Of a stretch of 64,000 nucleotides of DNA, positions 25,695 to 35,147 are shown one piece after another. This DNA comes from Streptacidiphilus sp. ASG 303 (GTDB lineage: Bacteria; Actinomycetota; Actinomycetes; Streptomycetales; Streptomycetaceae): positions 1 to 64,000 of the forward strand of contig NZ_JAJLRA010000020.1 in NCBI RefSeq assembly GCF_020991365.1, written 5' to 3'. Position 1 is the first letter of the stretch, and each line of letters begins with the position of its first letter. The translations under genes and the position numbers were made by a program. Below the pieces are notes generated by a model that searched no databases, had not been told where the DNA came from, and saw only the letters and a list, made by a program, of their open reading frames with translations.

Positions 25695-27365
25695 GTGCCG
25701 GACACGCTCGACGCCCCCGCCGTGCGCACCTGGTGCCGGCTCGCGCTCGCCGCGCTGGGGCAGGCCCGCGAGGAGATCGACGCCCTCAACGTCTACCCCG
25801 TGCCCGACGGCGACACCGGCACCAACCTCTACCTCACGGTCGAGGCCGCCGCCGCGGCCGTCGACCCGCTGTTCGACCCCGTCGCCGGCACCGCCCCCGA
25901 CCTCGCCGGCGCCATGCGGGCGATGTCCCGCGGCGCCCTGCTCGGCGCCCGCGGCAACTCCGGGGTGATCCTCGCCCAGCTGCTGCGCGGCATGGCCGAG
26001 GTGCTCGCCGACGGCGGCGGCGCGGGCGACCACGCCTCCCTGCGCCGCGCGCTGCGCCGCGCCGCCGACGCCGGGTACGAGGCCGTCGCCCGGCCCGTCG
26101 AGGGCACCGTGCTGACCGTCGCCGCGGCCGCCGCCCGCGCCGCCCAGGAGTGCCCCGGCGGCCTGGTCGAGGTCGCCGAGGCCGCCCACGACGCCGCACG
26201 CCTCGCCCTGGCCGGGACCCCCCGGCAGCTGGACGTCCTGGCCCGCGCCGGTGTGGTCGACGCCGGCGGCCGCGGCCTGGTCGCCGTGCTCGGAGCCCTC
26301 GCCGACGCCGTCGCCGACCACACCCCGATGGGCCCGCTGGCCCTGGGCCCCGGCCGCTCCCGGCAGCGCGAGGCCGCCGGGGCGGCCCCCGACTGCACCG
26401 GCGGGCCGGAGCCCGCGTCCTCCCGCAGCGACCCGGCGTTCGAGGTGACCTACCTCCTCGACGCCCCCGACGACGCCCTCCCCGCCCTGCGCGCCCGCCT
26501 CGGCGGGCTCGGCGACTCCCTGGTCGTCGTCGGCGGCGACGGGCTGTGGAACGTCCACGTCCACGTGGACGACGCCGGCGCCGCCGTCGAGGCCGGCGTG
26601 CTGGCCGGCCGGCCCCACCGCATCCGCATCACCCACTTCGGCGACGCCGCCCGCGCCCGCGCGGCCGCCGTGCCCCCCGAGCCCCGGGAGCACCCCGAGC
26701 CGTCCCGCCGGGCCGTCGTCAGCGTGGTGCACGGCACCGGCACCGCCCGGCTGTGCACCGAGGCCGGCGCCGCCGTCCTGCACGCCGACCCCGACCGGCC
26801 GCCGTCCAGCGCCGAACTGGTCGGCGCCGTCCGCGGCACCGGCGCCCGCGAGGCGGTCCTGCTGCTCAACGACCCCGAGCTGCGCGCGGTCGCCGGCGCC
26901 GCCGCCGACCAGCTGCGCGCCGAGGGCATACGGGTGGCCGTCATCCCCACCCGCTCCCCGGTCCAGGGCCTGGCGGCGCTCGCCGTCCACGAGCCCGGCC
27001 GCCGGTTCGACGAGGACGTGGTCTCCATGACCTCCGCCGCCGGCGCCACCCGGTACGCCGAACTCGCCGTCGCCGAGGGCGAGTCCTGGACGATGGCGGG
27101 CGTCTGCCAGGCCGGCGACGTCCTGGGACTGATCGACGGCGACGTGGCCGTCATAGGCGGCGACCTCGGCGACACCGGGGAGGTCGTGCTCGACCGCATG
27201 CTCGCCGCGGGCGGCGAGCTGCTCACCCTGATCCTCGGCGAGGGCGTGCCGCAGCACCTCGCCGACCGGCTGGTCGCCCATGTCCGGCGGCAGCGCCCCG
27301 AGGTCGACACGGTGGTCTACGACGGCGGCCACGAGGCCGCACCGCTGCTGGTCGGCCTGGAGTAG
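25695..27365 (+). CDS. DAK2/DhaL-domain kinase (YloV/FakA-like)
   Basis: A 556-residue two-domain protein. The N-terminal DhaL domain (residues 1-200) has LNVYPVPDGDTGTN, whose Asp residues bind Mg-ADP, and SRGALLGARGNSGVILAQLL. A Pro/Ala linker follows, then FakA-type middle and C-terminal domains (VTYLLDAPDDALPALRARL, WNVHVHVDDAGAAVEAG, ILGEGVP). FakA phosphorylates fatty acids held by FakB proteins; no fakB/DegV gene is adjacent, so the acceptor is inferred. GTG follows GAGGAGG. It precedes recG, a pairing conserved in many bacteria. Confidence 0.9.
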   Translation: MPDTLDAPAVRTWCRLALAALGQAREEIDALNVYPVPDGDTGTNLYLTVEAAAAAVDPLFDPVAGTAPDLAGAMRAMSRGALLGARGNSGVILAQLLRGMAEVLADGGGAGDHASLRRALRRAADAGYEAVARPVEGTVLTVAAAAARAAQECPGGLVEVAEAAHDAARLALAGTPRQLDVLARAGVVDAGGRGLVAVLGALADAVADHTPMGPLALGPGRSRQREAAGAAPDCTGGPEPASSRSDPAFEVTYLLDAPDDALPALRARLGGLGDSLVVVGGDGLWNVHVHVDDAGAAVEAGVLAGRPHRIRITHFGDAARARAAAVPPEPREHPEPSRRAVVSVVHGTGTARLCTEAGAAVLHADPDRPPSSAELVGAVRGTGAREAVLLLNDPELRAVAGAAADQLRAEGIRVAVIPTRSPVQGLAALAVHEPGRRFDEDVVSMTSAAGATRYAELAVAEGESWTMAGVCQAGDVLGLIDGDVAVIGGDLGDTGEVVLDRMLAAGGELLTLILGEGVPQHLADRLVAHVRRQRPEVDTVVYDGGHEAAPLLVGLE

Positions 27366-27381
27366 CGCCCCGCGTCCGGGC

Positions 27382-27441
27382 CGCGGCCGCCCGCGGTGCG
27401 ACCGCCCGGGACGCGGCCGTCCGCGGCGCGACCGCCCGGGC
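27382..27441 (+). repeat. 30-base direct repeat upstream of recG
   Basis: Two adjacent 30-base units (27382-27411 and 27412-27441, three differences), followed by a degenerate copy to about 27470. It fills most of the gap between the DAK gene and recG. Confidence 0.7.
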
Positions 27442-27481
27442 ACGACCGTCCGGGACACGACTGTCCGAGGCGTGAGGTGGA

Positions 27482-29734
27482 ATGGAACCGATGTCACCGC
27501 TCGACGAACCCCTCCACAAGCTCGTCGGCGATCGCACCGCCAAGGTGCTCGCCGACAGCCTCCGGCTGCGCACCACCGGCGACCTCCTGCACCACGTCCC
27601 CCGGCGCTACGCCGAGCGGGGCGAGCTCACCAGCCTCGACGAGCTCGAGGTCGACGAGCACGTCACCGTGGTGGCCCGGGTGGAGAAGGTCACCCTCATC
27701 CCCTTCCGGCAGCGCCGCGGCAACCGGCTGGAGGTCGTCGTCACCGACGGCCGGGGCCGGCTGACGCTCACCTTCTTCAACCAGGCGTGGCGGGAGAAGG
27801 AGCTGCGCCCCGGCGCCCGCGGCATGTTCGCCGGCAAGGTCGGGGTCTTCCAGCGCACCCGGCAGCTGGCCAACCCGGACTACCAGCTGCTGGACGCCGA
27901 CGCGGAGTCCGGCGCCGCCGAGCGCTTCGCGGGCCGGCTCATCCCCGTCTACCCGGCCTCCGCCCAGGCGCCCAGCTGGAAGATCGCCCAGTGCGTGGAG
28001 GTCGCCCTGGACGGCCTGGCCGCCACCGGCTGGGAGGGCGTCGGCGACCCCCTCCCGCCCGCGCTGCGCGAGGACCGCGAGCTGCTGGCCCTCCCCGACG
28101 CGCTGGAGCGCATCCACCGCCCGCGCAGCCAGGCCGACGTGGCGATGGCCCGCTCCCGCCTCAAGTGGGACGAGGCCTTCGTCCTGCAGACCGCGCTGGC
28201 CCGCCGCCGCGCCGCCGACTCCGCCCTGCCCGCGGTCGCCCGCACCCCCCGCGACGGCGGCCTGCTCGACGCCTTCGACGCCAAGCTCCCCTTCACCCTC
28301 ACCGAGGGCCAGCGGAAGGTCTCCGCCGAGATCTTCGCCGACCTCGCCCGCGAGCACCCCATGCACCGCCTCCTCCAGGGCGAGGTCGGCTCCGGGAAGA
28401 CGATGGTGGGCCTGCGGGCCATGCTCGCCGTGGTCGACACCGGCGGCCAGGCGGCGATGCTGGCGCCCACCGAGGTGCTGGCGCAGCAGCACCACCGCTC
28501 CATCACCGCGATGATGGGCGACCTCGCCGAGGGCGGCATGCTCGGCGGCTCCGACATCGGCACCAAGGTGGTGCTGCTGACCGGCTCCATGGGGACCGCC
28601 GCCCGCCGCCAGGCCCTGCTGGACCTGGTCACCGGCGAGGCCGGGATCGTGGTCGGCACCCACGCCCTGATCGAGGACAAGGTGCAGTTCCACGACCTGG
28701 GCCTGGTGGTCGTCGACGAGCAGCACCGCTTCGGCGTGGAGCAGCGCGACGCCCTGCGCTCCAAGGGGGAGCGGCCGCCGCACCTGCTGGTGATGACGGC
28801 CACCCCCATCCCGCGGACCGTCGCCATGACCGTCTTCGGCGACCTCGAGACCTCCGTCCTGGACCAGCTGCCCTCCGGCCGCTCCCCGATCTCCTCCCAC
28901 GTCGTGCCCGCCCTGGAGAAGCCGCACTTCCTGGCCCGCGCCTGGGAGCGGGTCCGCGAGGAGGTCGGCAAGGGCCACCAGGCGTACGTGGTCTGCCCGC
29001 GGATCGGCGACGAGGAGCAGGAGGGCGGCGGGTCCGGGAAGGCCGCGAGGAAGTCCGCGAAGGCCGCCGGGGAGGACCTGGAGGACCTCGACGGCGGCGG
29101 CGCGGACGGCGAGGAGCGCCGCCCGCCGCTGGCGGTGCTCGACGTCGCCGAGCAGCTGCGACGCGGCCCGCTGGCCGGGCTGCGGGTGGAGGTCCTGCAC
29201 GGCAGGATGCAGCCCGACGCCAAGGACGACGTCATGCGCCGCTTCGCCGCCGGTGAGGCGGACGTGCTGGTCGCCACCACCGTGATCGAGGTCGGCGTGA
29301 ACGTCCCCAACGCCACCGCGATGGTCGTCATGGACGCGGACCGCTTCGGCGTCTCGCAGCTCCACCAGCTGCGCGGCCGCGTCGGCCGCGGCAGCGCACC
29401 GGGCCTGTGCCTGCTGGTCAGCGACATGCCCGCGGCCACCGCCGCCCGCAGCCGGCTGGACGCGGTCGCCGCCACCCTGGACGGCTTCGAGCTCTCCCGG
29501 ATCGACCTGGAGCAGCGCCGCGAGGGGGACGTGCTCGGGCAGGCCCAGTCCGGGGTGCGCTCCTCGCTCAAGGTCCTCTCGGTGCTCCAGGACGAGGACG
29601 TCATCGCCGCCGCCCGGGAGGAGGCCGTCCGGCTCGTCGCCGAGGACCCCGGCCTGGAGCGCCACCCGGAGCTGGCGGGGGCCCTGCAGAGCCTCCTCGA
29701 CGAGGAGCGGGCCGAGTACCTGGAGAAGGGCTGA
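27482..29734 (+). CDS. recG: ATP-dependent DNA helicase RecG
   Basis: A 750-residue branch-migration helicase that reverses stalled forks. The N-terminal wedge OB domain spans about residues 60-160. Walker A is QGEVGSGKTMVGLRAM, and Walker B/motif II is VVVDEQHRFGVEQRD. Motif III is MTATPIPRTVAMTVFGDLE, and motif VI is HQLRGRVGRGSAPGLCLL. An acidic/Lys-rich insert of about 35 residues (bases 29010-29125) interrupts the second helicase lobe; similar inserts occur in actinobacteria. The ATG follows GAGGTGGA. Confidence 0.97.
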   Translation: MEPMSPLDEPLHKLVGDRTAKVLADSLRLRTTGDLLHHVPRRYAERGELTSLDELEVDEHVTVVARVEKVTLIPFRQRRGNRLEVVVTDGRGRLTLTFFNQAWREKELRPGARGMFAGKVGVFQRTRQLANPDYQLLDADAESGAAERFAGRLIPVYPASAQAPSWKIAQCVEVALDGLAATGWEGVGDPLPPALREDRELLALPDALERIHRPRSQADVAMARSRLKWDEAFVLQTALARRRAADSALPAVARTPRDGGLLDAFDAKLPFTLTEGQRKVSAEIFADLAREHPMHRLLQGEVGSGKTMVGLRAMLAVVDTGGQAAMLAPTEVLAQQHHRSITAMMGDLAEGGMLGGSDIGTKVVLLTGSMGTAARRQALLDLVTGEAGIVVGTHALIEDKVQFHDLGLVVVDEQHRFGVEQRDALRSKGERPPHLLVMTATPIPRTVAMTVFGDLETSVLDQLPSGRSPISSHVVPALEKPHFLARAWERVREEVGKGHQAYVVCPRIGDEEQEGGGSGKAARKSAKAAGEDLEDLDGGGADGEERRPPLAVLDVAEQLRRGPLAGLRVEVLHGRMQPDAKDDVMRRFAAGEADVLVATTVIEVGVNVPNATAMVVMDADRFGVSQLHQLRGRVGRGSAPGLCLLVSDMPAATAARSRLDAVAATLDGFELSRIDLEQRREGDVLGQAQSGVRSSLKVLSVLQDEDVIAAAREEAVRLVAEDPGLERHPELAGALQSLLDEERAEYLEKG

Positions 29735-29941
29735 GTCCTGGGGGAGCGCCGGGTCCCGGCCGGGTCCCGGAGGAGGTCCGGGGCCCGGAGGGCGGCCGGG
29801 CGGGGCGGGTGCGGGCGCCGTCCGCACCCGGCCCGTGCGGGGTCCGGCCAGGGCCGGTTGTCAGTGCCCGCTGCGACAATGGAGGTGTTCGGGAAGCACT
29901 CCTGCGAGTGCTCCGCCCGCGGACACCTGGGGGCACACCAC

Positions 29942-30469
29942 ATGGCATTCCGGCACCTCAACGAACTCCCGCTCGGCGACAAGGTCTTCCGCATCGAGCT
30001 CGCCAGCGACGACGACCGCGAAGTCACCCTCACCCTCACCGGCTGGCGGGAGGGCGAGTCCGCCAACCCGCTCGCCTCCGGCCGGCTCCGGCTGCCCGTC
30101 GAGGACGTCGCCTCGCTGCGCATCGCGCTCAACCGGGCCCTGCGCGCCCTGGCGATCGTCGCCGACGTCTCCGAGCCCATCCCCGACCGCGACGTCCTGC
30201 GCGAGCTCTACCCCGGCCACGGCGCCCCCTGGGTGCCGCAGCACGAGGAGGAGCTGGTCCGGCGCTTCCACGACGGCGAGACCGTCGCCCGCATAGCCGC
30301 CCGCTTCGGCCGCACCCCCGACTCCGTCCGCACCAAGCTGCGCGAGCTCGGCCACGACCCGCGCCGCCCCGAGTACTGCCCGCCCGACGGCTGCCTGTCC
30401 TGGTCGCGGTACGCCTCGCCCGGCCTGCTCGGCTCCCCCGAGCCGGCCGCCGGGGCCGACGCCTCCTGA
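29942..30469 (+). CDS. Protein with a C-terminal helix-turn-helix, function unknown
   Basis: A 175-residue protein I cannot assign. Residues 1-80 form an alpha/beta domain (HLNELPLGDKVFRIELASDD, VTLTLTGWREGES, VEDVASLRIALNRALRAL). Residues 98-135 read FHDGETVARIAARFGRTPDS then VRTKLRELGHDP, a homeodomain-like helix-turn-helix of the resolvase/SANT kind. The tail is Cys/Ser/Pro-rich (YCPPDGCLSWSRY). The ATG is preceded by GGGGG at 9 bases. It lies between recG and rsmD, a slot usually without a gene, so it may be lineage-specific. DNA binding is plausible. Confidence 0.75.
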   Translation: MAFRHLNELPLGDKVFRIELASDDDREVTLTLTGWREGESANPLASGRLRLPVEDVASLRIALNRALRALAIVADVSEPIPDRDVLRELYPGHGAPWVPQHEEELVRRFHDGETVARIAARFGRTPDSVRTKLRELGHDPRRPEYCPPDGCLSWSRYASPGLLGSPEPAAGADAS

Positions 30470-30661
30470 CCCGTACCGGCCCGATCCCGGAGGCCCGGCC
30501 GGCACCGGCCGGGCCTCCACCGGAGTGACCCGGACCGGCCGGGGCGGGGGAGGCCCCGCCCCGGCCGGTCCGGGCGCACCCGCCGGTCCGCCGGTCCTGC
30601 CGCCGCCGTATAGCGTGGAGGGAGCACCCCGCCCGTCCGCCCGTGAGGAAGCGCAAGCCCG

Positions 30662-31285
30662 ATGACCCGCGTGATCGCCGGAGCGGCCGGCGGCCGCCGC
30701 CTGGCCGTGCCGCCCGGCCAGGGGACCCGCCCCACCTCCGACCGGGCGAGGGAGGCCCTCTTCTCCACCTGGGAGTCGCTGCGCGGCACCCTGCACGGCG
30801 CCCGCGTGCTGGACCTGTACGGCGGCTCCGGCGCGGTCGGCCTGGAGGCGCTCTCCCGGGGCGCGGCCCACGCCCTGCTGGTGGAGGCCGACGCCCGGGC
30901 CGTGCGCACCATCCGGGAGAACGTCCGCGCCCTCGCCCTGCCCGGCGCCGAGGTGCGGGCCGGCAAGGCCGAGCGGGTGGCCGAGGGCGAGCCCCCGGCC
31001 GCCCCCTACGACCTCGTCTTCCTCGACCCCCCGTACGCCGTCACCGACGCCGCGCTGCGGGAGATCCTCCTCACACTCTCCGCCGGGGGGTGGCTCGCCG
31101 CCGACGCGCTCGCCACGGTGGAACGCAGCACCAGGGGCGGTGAGTTCGCCTGGCCGGACGGCTTCGAACCGCTCCGCTCCCGCCGCTACGGCGAGGGCAC
31201 GCTCTGGTACGGTCGCGCCGCCGCTCCGGCCGGTGCCGCCACGCCGGGACAGGGACGTCCGGACCGGCCGGGAACGAACGGCTAG
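30662..31285 (+). CDS. rsmD: 16S rRNA (guanine966-N2)-methyltransferase
   Basis: A 207-residue SAM-dependent methyltransferase acting on 16S rRNA during small-subunit assembly. MTRVIAGAAGGRRLAVPPG and TRPTSDRAREALFSTW are the RsmD start. LDLYGGSGAVGLEALSRGA is SAM motif I, and the catalytic FLDPPY is at residues 119-124. About 20 extra Ala/Gly/Pro-rich residues at the C-terminus are unconserved. coaD follows 54 bases later, a widely conserved rsmD-coaD pair. Confidence 0.95.
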   Translation: MTRVIAGAAGGRRLAVPPGQGTRPTSDRAREALFSTWESLRGTLHGARVLDLYGGSGAVGLEALSRGAAHALLVEADARAVRTIRENVRALALPGAEVRAGKAERVAEGEPPAAPYDLVFLDPPYAVTDAALREILLTLSAGGWLAADALATVERSTRGGEFAWPDGFEPLRSRRYGEGTLWYGRAAAPAGAATPGQGRPDRPGTNG

Positions 31286-31339
31286 CAGAGTCGGCCCATC
31301 CTCACGGCAGAGCCGCCGGGGCCGGAGAGCGAGGATCAC

Positions 31340-31834
31340 GTGTTGCGCCGCGCCGTCTGTCCGGGGTCCTTCGACCCCATCACCAACGGCCATCTCGACA
31401 TCATCGAGCGGGCCTCCAAGCTGTACGACGTCGTCCACGTCGCCGTGCTGATCAACAAGTCCAAGCAGGGCCTGTTCACGGTCGAGGAGCGCATCCGGAT
31501 GATCGAGGAGGTGACCGCCCCCTACGGCAACGTGGAGGTGGAGTCCCACCACGGCCTCCTGGTGGACTTCTGCCGCGACCGCGGCATCCCCGCGATCGTC
31601 AAGGGCCTGCGGGCGGTCAGCGACTTCGACTACGAGCTGCAGATGGCCCAGATGAACCACGGGCTGTCCGGCGTGGAGACCCTCTTCGTGCCGACCTCGC
31701 CCACCTACAGCTTCCTCTCCTCCAGCCTGGTCAAGGAGGTCGCGGCCTACGGCGGCGACGTCGGCCACCTCGTGCCCGAGCCGGTGCTGCAGCGCCTGGT
31801 CAAGCGGATGGCGGAGCGCGCGGCCGAGCAGTGA
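31340..31834 (+). CDS. coaD: Phosphopantetheine adenylyltransferase
   Basis: A 164-residue nucleotidyltransferase for the fourth step of coenzyme A synthesis. [20 protein letters not shown] contains the (T/H)XGH motif. [18 protein letters not shown] and [20 protein letters not shown] (the ISSSXVKE-type motif) complete the active site. GTG follows GAGGA at 4 bases. Co-transcription with rsmD is likely. Confidence 0.98.
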   Translation: MLRRAVCPGSFDPITNGHLDIIERASKLYDVVHVAVLINKSKQGLFTVEERIRMIEEVTAPYGNVEVESHHGLLVDFCRDRGIPAIVKGLRAVSDFDYELQMAQMNHGLSGVETLFVPTSPTYSFLSSSLVKEVAAYGGDVGHLVPEPVLQRLVKRMAERAAEQ

Positions 31835-32027
31835 GCCGGGCCGCGGCAGGCGCCGGAGCGACGGCCGGGACGGCGGCCGGGGCCGCGCCCCGGCCGGTGC
31901 GGGCGGTTCCTGCCGGTCTGTCACCCCGCCTCCGCCGCACCCGTTCCCCCGCACCCCGGCGGTGGCCGTAGAGTTTCAACCCCCCGCCCCGCCGCACCCC
32001 GGCGCACACGGAAAGACGTGAGCCACA

Positions 32028-33287
32028 GTGGACGTGCAGAACAAGCTCGACGACATCGTCGCGGCCGTCGAGAGCGCCCGTGCCATGCCGATGTCCGCCT
32101 CCTGCGTCGTCAACCGGTCCGAGCTGCTCGGCCTGCTGCACGAGCTCCGGGAGGCGCTGCCCTCGGAGATCTCCCGCGCGCAGGCCGTGATGGCCGACCA
32201 CGAGCAGGTGGTCGCCGAGGCCCGCGCCGAGGCCGAGCGGATCATCCACGAGGCCCACGGCGAGCGGGGCTCGCTGGTCTCCGGCACCGAGGTGGTCCGC
32301 CTCTCCCAGACCGAGGCGGACCGCATCCTCACCGAGGCCCGCGCCGAGGCCGCGGAGCTGCGGCGGGAGGCCGACGACTACGTCGACAGCAAGCTCGCCA
32401 ACTTCGAGGTCGTCCTCACCAAGACCCTCGGCGCGGTCGGCCGCGGCCGGCAGAAGCTGCGCCCGGAGGCCGACGCCTACGGGCAGGACGGTCTCGGCGT
32501 GCAGGGCGAGGACGGCGAGGAGTTCACGCCGCAGGCCTCGCCCAGCCCCGAGGTGGACGAGTACGTCGACGTGAAGCTCGCCACCCTGGAGACGGTGCTC
32601 AGCCGGACCCTGGAGGCCGTCGGACGCGGCCGCGACAAGCTGCTCGGCAAGCAGCCCATCGACGAGCTCGGCGCCTACCTGGCCGCCGCCGACCAGGCCC
32701 AGCAGGACAAGGACCGCGCGGCCGCCGTCGCCGCCGGGTTCGCGGCCGCCGAGGCGGAGGAGGCCGCGGTCCGCGGCACGGGCGGCGGCGAGATCGGCGA
32801 GGCGTGGTTCCGCGACCAGGCCGACGGCACCCCGCACGCCGGCACCCCGCACGCCGACCCCCGGCACGGTGACCTCCAGCACACCGGCGGGCACCAGGAC
32901 GGCGCGCAGCAGGGCTGGGGCGGCCAGGACGGCTGGCAGCAGCAGGACCCGTACGCGGCGGCCGCCCACGGCGGCGACCCCTACGGCGGCGGCTGGGCGC
33001 AGGGCGGCTCCGCGGAGGGCTACCCGCAGCAGTCGTGGCAGGGCCACGACCCCTACGGCGGCGGCTACGCCCAGGGCCACGACGGCTCCGGCTACCCGTC
33101 CCAGCCCGGCTACGCCCCGCAGGAGACGTACCCGGCGTACGGCTACCCCCAGCAGGTGTCGCAGCACGAGCTGCCCCCCGCGCAGTCCCCCCACCGCCAG
33201 GACGGCGCCGGCCTGGACGAGACCAGCTTCTTCGACACCAGCGTCATCGACGTGGCCCGGCTGAGGGAGCTCGGCGGCGGCCGCTGA
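32028..33287 (+). CDS. sepIVA: SepIVA/DivIVA-like cell-division coiled-coil protein
   Basis: A 419-residue cytoplasmic protein. The N-terminus VDVQNKLDDIVAAVESARAM is conserved. Alternating Ala/Glu/Arg coiled coil follows (EQVVAEARAEAERIIHEAHG, EADRILTEARAEAAELRREA), then two copies of a DYVDSKLANFEVVL / EYVDVKLATLETVL module. From about residue 265 the chain is Gly/Gln/Tyr/His-rich with GHDPYGGGYAQG repeats. Position between coaD and DUF177-rpmF-rnc matches SepIVA of mycobacteria, a septation and polar-growth factor. The divisome role is inferred from that orthology. Confidence 0.85.
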   Translation: MDVQNKLDDIVAAVESARAMPMSASCVVNRSELLGLLHELREALPSEISRAQAVMADHEQVVAEARAEAERIIHEAHGERGSLVSGTEVVRLSQTEADRILTEARAEAAELRREADDYVDSKLANFEVVLTKTLGAVGRGRQKLRPEADAYGQDGLGVQGEDGEEFTPQASPSPEVDEYVDVKLATLETVLSRTLEAVGRGRDKLLGKQPIDELGAYLAAADQAQQDKDRAAAVAAGFAAAEAEEAAVRGTGGGEIGEAWFRDQADGTPHAGTPHADPRHGDLQHTGGHQDGAQQGWGGQDGWQQQDPYAAAAHGGDPYGGGWAQGGSAEGYPQQSWQGHDPYGGGYAQGHDGSGYPSQPGYAPQETYPAYGYPQQVSQHELPPAQSPHRQDGAGLDETSFFDTSVIDVARLRELGGGR

Positions 33288-33296
33288 GGCGCGAAG

Positions 33297-33325
33297 TTGG
33301 GGCTGGCCGGAGCGTCCGGTATCCT
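33297..33325 (+). promoter_or_regulatory. Promoter of the DUF177-rpmF-rnc operon
   Basis: TTGGGG (33297-33302), a 17-base spacer, then TATCCT (33320-33325). It is the best vegetative-type promoter in the window. Transcription should begin near 33332, giving a leader of roughly 120 bases. This rules out translation of the next gene from the TTG at 33297. Confidence 0.65.
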
Positions 33326-33455
33326 GACTGCTCCGGCCTGTTCGCGCCGGGGTTGTCGGCTGCCCGGGCCCCTCCGGGGGTGCGCCGCGGAGCCGCAGTC
33401 ACATGAGCCGCATTGCGTCGCGCAGGGATGCGCACGCCGTAGGAAGCAGGACGTC

Positions 33456-34097
33456 CTGGACCGCCTCGACCACCGCGACCCCCTCGTGTTCGACACGCAC
33501 GAGCTGGGCCGTCGTCCGGGCTCGATGCGCAGGGTGACCCGCACCGTCGAGGCTCCCGAGGACTTCGGCATCGACGTGATCGGCGTCCCCGCGAAGAGCC
33601 CGGTCGAGCTGGACCTCCGGCTGGAGTCGGTGGTGGAGGGAGTACTGGTCACCGGTACCGCCGCCGCCCGCATCACCGGGGAGTGCGTACGCTGTCTGGA
33701 GCCCGTCGAGGACGACCTCGAGGTGGACTTCCAGGAGCTGTACTCCTACCCGGAGGACGACCGCGCCGTGCGCGGCGCGTCCGCCGGGAGTGCGTCCGAC
33801 GAGGACGACGAGGAAGAGACTTACCGCCTGGAGGGCGACCTGTTCGACCTCCGGCCGGTGCTGCGTGACGCGGTGGTGCTCGCACTGCCGCTGCAGCCGG
33901 TGTGCCAGGACGACTGCCTGGGTCTGTGCTCCGAGTGCGGGGCACGCCTGAGCGACGACCCGGACCACCACCACGATGCCGTCGACCCCCGGTGGGCGGC
34001 ACTGCAGGGACTCTCCGCCGCCCCCGGCGACGAGGGTGACGGGAACGACGAGGACAGCAACGCCCGTGAGGGCGCTGCCGAGAACCAGGAGAAGTAG
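33456..34097 (+). CDS. DUF177 (YceD-like) protein upstream of rpmF
   Basis: A protein of about 213 residues. The conserved start region [20 protein letters not shown], then [20 protein letters not shown], an acidic loop, and [20 protein letters not shown] with four cysteines resemble bacterial YceD/plant DUF177, implicated in 23S rRNA accumulation and always next to rpmF. No in-frame ATG precedes the conserved part. The CTG at 33456, preceded by AGGA, is my choice; GTG 33486 would remove ten residues of the conserved block. The tail is acidic. The rpmF GTG begins 2 bases after the stop. Confidence 0.85.
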   Translation: MDRLDHRDPLVFDTHELGRRPGSMRRVTRTVEAPEDFGIDVIGVPAKSPVELDLRLESVVEGVLVTGTAAARITGECVRCLEPVEDDLEVDFQELYSYPEDDRAVRGASAGSASDEDDEEETYRLEGDLFDLRPVLRDAVVLALPLQPVCQDDCLGLCSECGARLSDDPDHHHDAVDPRWAALQGLSAAPGDEGDGNDEDSNAREGAAENQEK

Positions 34098-34099
34098 CC

Positions 34100-34273
34100 G
34101 TGGCTGTTCCGAAGCGGAAGATGTCGCGCAGCAACACGCGCCACCGCCGTTCGCAGTGGAAGGCTGCGGTCCCGGCCCTGGTGGCGTGCGACCGCTGCCA
34201 CGAGCCGAAGCTCGCGCACATCGCGTGCCCGAGCTGCGGCACCTACAACCGCCGCCAGGTCCTGTCGGTCTGA
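34100..34273 (+). CDS. rpmF: 50S ribosomal protein L32
   Basis: A 57-residue large-subunit protein, [20 protein letters not shown] at the start. Four cysteines in [19 protein letters not shown] form a zinc ribbon. GTG follows AGGAG and lies two bases after the DUF177 stop. rnc follows 20 bases on. The DUF177-rpmF-rnc-mutM order is conserved across actinobacteria. Confidence 0.97.
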   Translation: MAVPKRKMSRSNTRHRRSQWKAAVPALVACDRCHEPKLAHIACPSCGTYNRRQVLSV

Positions 34274-34293
34274 TCGGCGGGGTGCACGGATCG

Positions 34294-35118
34294 ATGTCGG
34301 ACGGAACCACGACCTCACGCCAGGCCGCCTCATCCGGGGCCCAGTCCGCGGACAAGGCGGCCGGGCGGCCGACCTCGACCACCAACGACGTCCTGGAAGG
34401 GCGGCTCGGGTACACACTCGAGCCCGCCCTTCTGGTACGCGCTCTCACCCACCGCTCGTTCGCGTACGAGAACGGCGGCCTCCCCACCAACGAGCGCCTG
34501 GAGTTCCTGGGCGACTCGGTGCTCGGCCTCGTGGTGACCGACACCCTCTACCGGATCCACCCGGACCTCCCCGAGGGCCAGCTCGCCAAGCTGCGCGCCG
34601 CGGTGGTCAACTCCCGCGCGCTGGCCGACGTCGGCCGCGGCCTCGACCTCGGCGCCTTCATCCGGCTCGGCCGCGGCGAGGAGGGCACCGGCGGACGCGA
34701 CAAGTCGTCGATCCTCGCCGACACCCTGGAGGCGCTCATCGGCGCCGTCTACCTCGACCAGGGACTGGACGCCGCCTCCGAGCTGGTGCACCGCCTCTTC
34801 GACCCGCTGATCGAGGAGTCCTCCAACCTCGGCGCCGGCCTCGACTGGAAGACCTCGCTGCAGGAGCTCACCGCCACGGTGGGCATCGGCGTGCCCGAGT
34901 ACCTGGTCACCGAGTCCGGCCCGGACCACGAGAAGACCTTCACCGCCACCGCCCGCGTCGGCGGCGAGGAGTACGGCTCCGGCACCGGCCGCTCCAAGAA
35001 GGAGGCCGAGCAGAAGGCCGCCCAGAGCGCCTGGCACGGCATCCGCGAGAAGCACGGCGTCGGAGCAGCGTCCGCCGACGGCACCGCGTCCGCCGACGGC
35101 GCCGCACCCGCCGTCTGA
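34294..35118 (+). CDS. rnc: Ribonuclease III
   Basis: A 274-residue double-strand RNase for rRNA and mRNA processing (AbsB in S. coelicolor, needed for antibiotic production). A 35-residue Ser/Thr/Ala-rich N-terminus precedes the endonuclease domain with the signature [20 protein letters not shown] and [20 protein letters not shown] dsRNA-binding domain ([35 protein letters not shown]) ends near residue 250, followed by a short [12 protein letters not shown] repeat. The ATG at 34294 was chosen; GTG 34282 is possible. Confidence 0.97.
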   Translation: MSDGTTTSRQAASSGAQSADKAAGRPTSTTNDVLEGRLGYTLEPALLVRALTHRSFAYENGGLPTNERLEFLGDSVLGLVVTDTLYRIHPDLPEGQLAKLRAAVVNSRALADVGRGLDLGAFIRLGRGEEGTGGRDKSSILADTLEALIGAVYLDQGLDAASELVHRLFDPLIEESSNLGAGLDWKTSLQELTATVGIGVPEYLVTESGPDHEKTFTATARVGGEEYGSGTGRSKKEAEQKAAQSAWHGIREKHGVGAASADGTASADGAAPAV

Positions 35119-35147
35119 CCGGGCCGACCCGAGGACCGGACCGCCGC

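Noticed and set aside
27494-29827. 777-codon minus-strand frame over recG
   Set aside because: Same artefact; recG is intact and has all helicase motifs.
33297-33455. TTG start for the DUF177 gene
   Set aside because: It coincides with the -35 element of a good promoter, so it would lie upstream of the mRNA start, and the added residues show no conservation.
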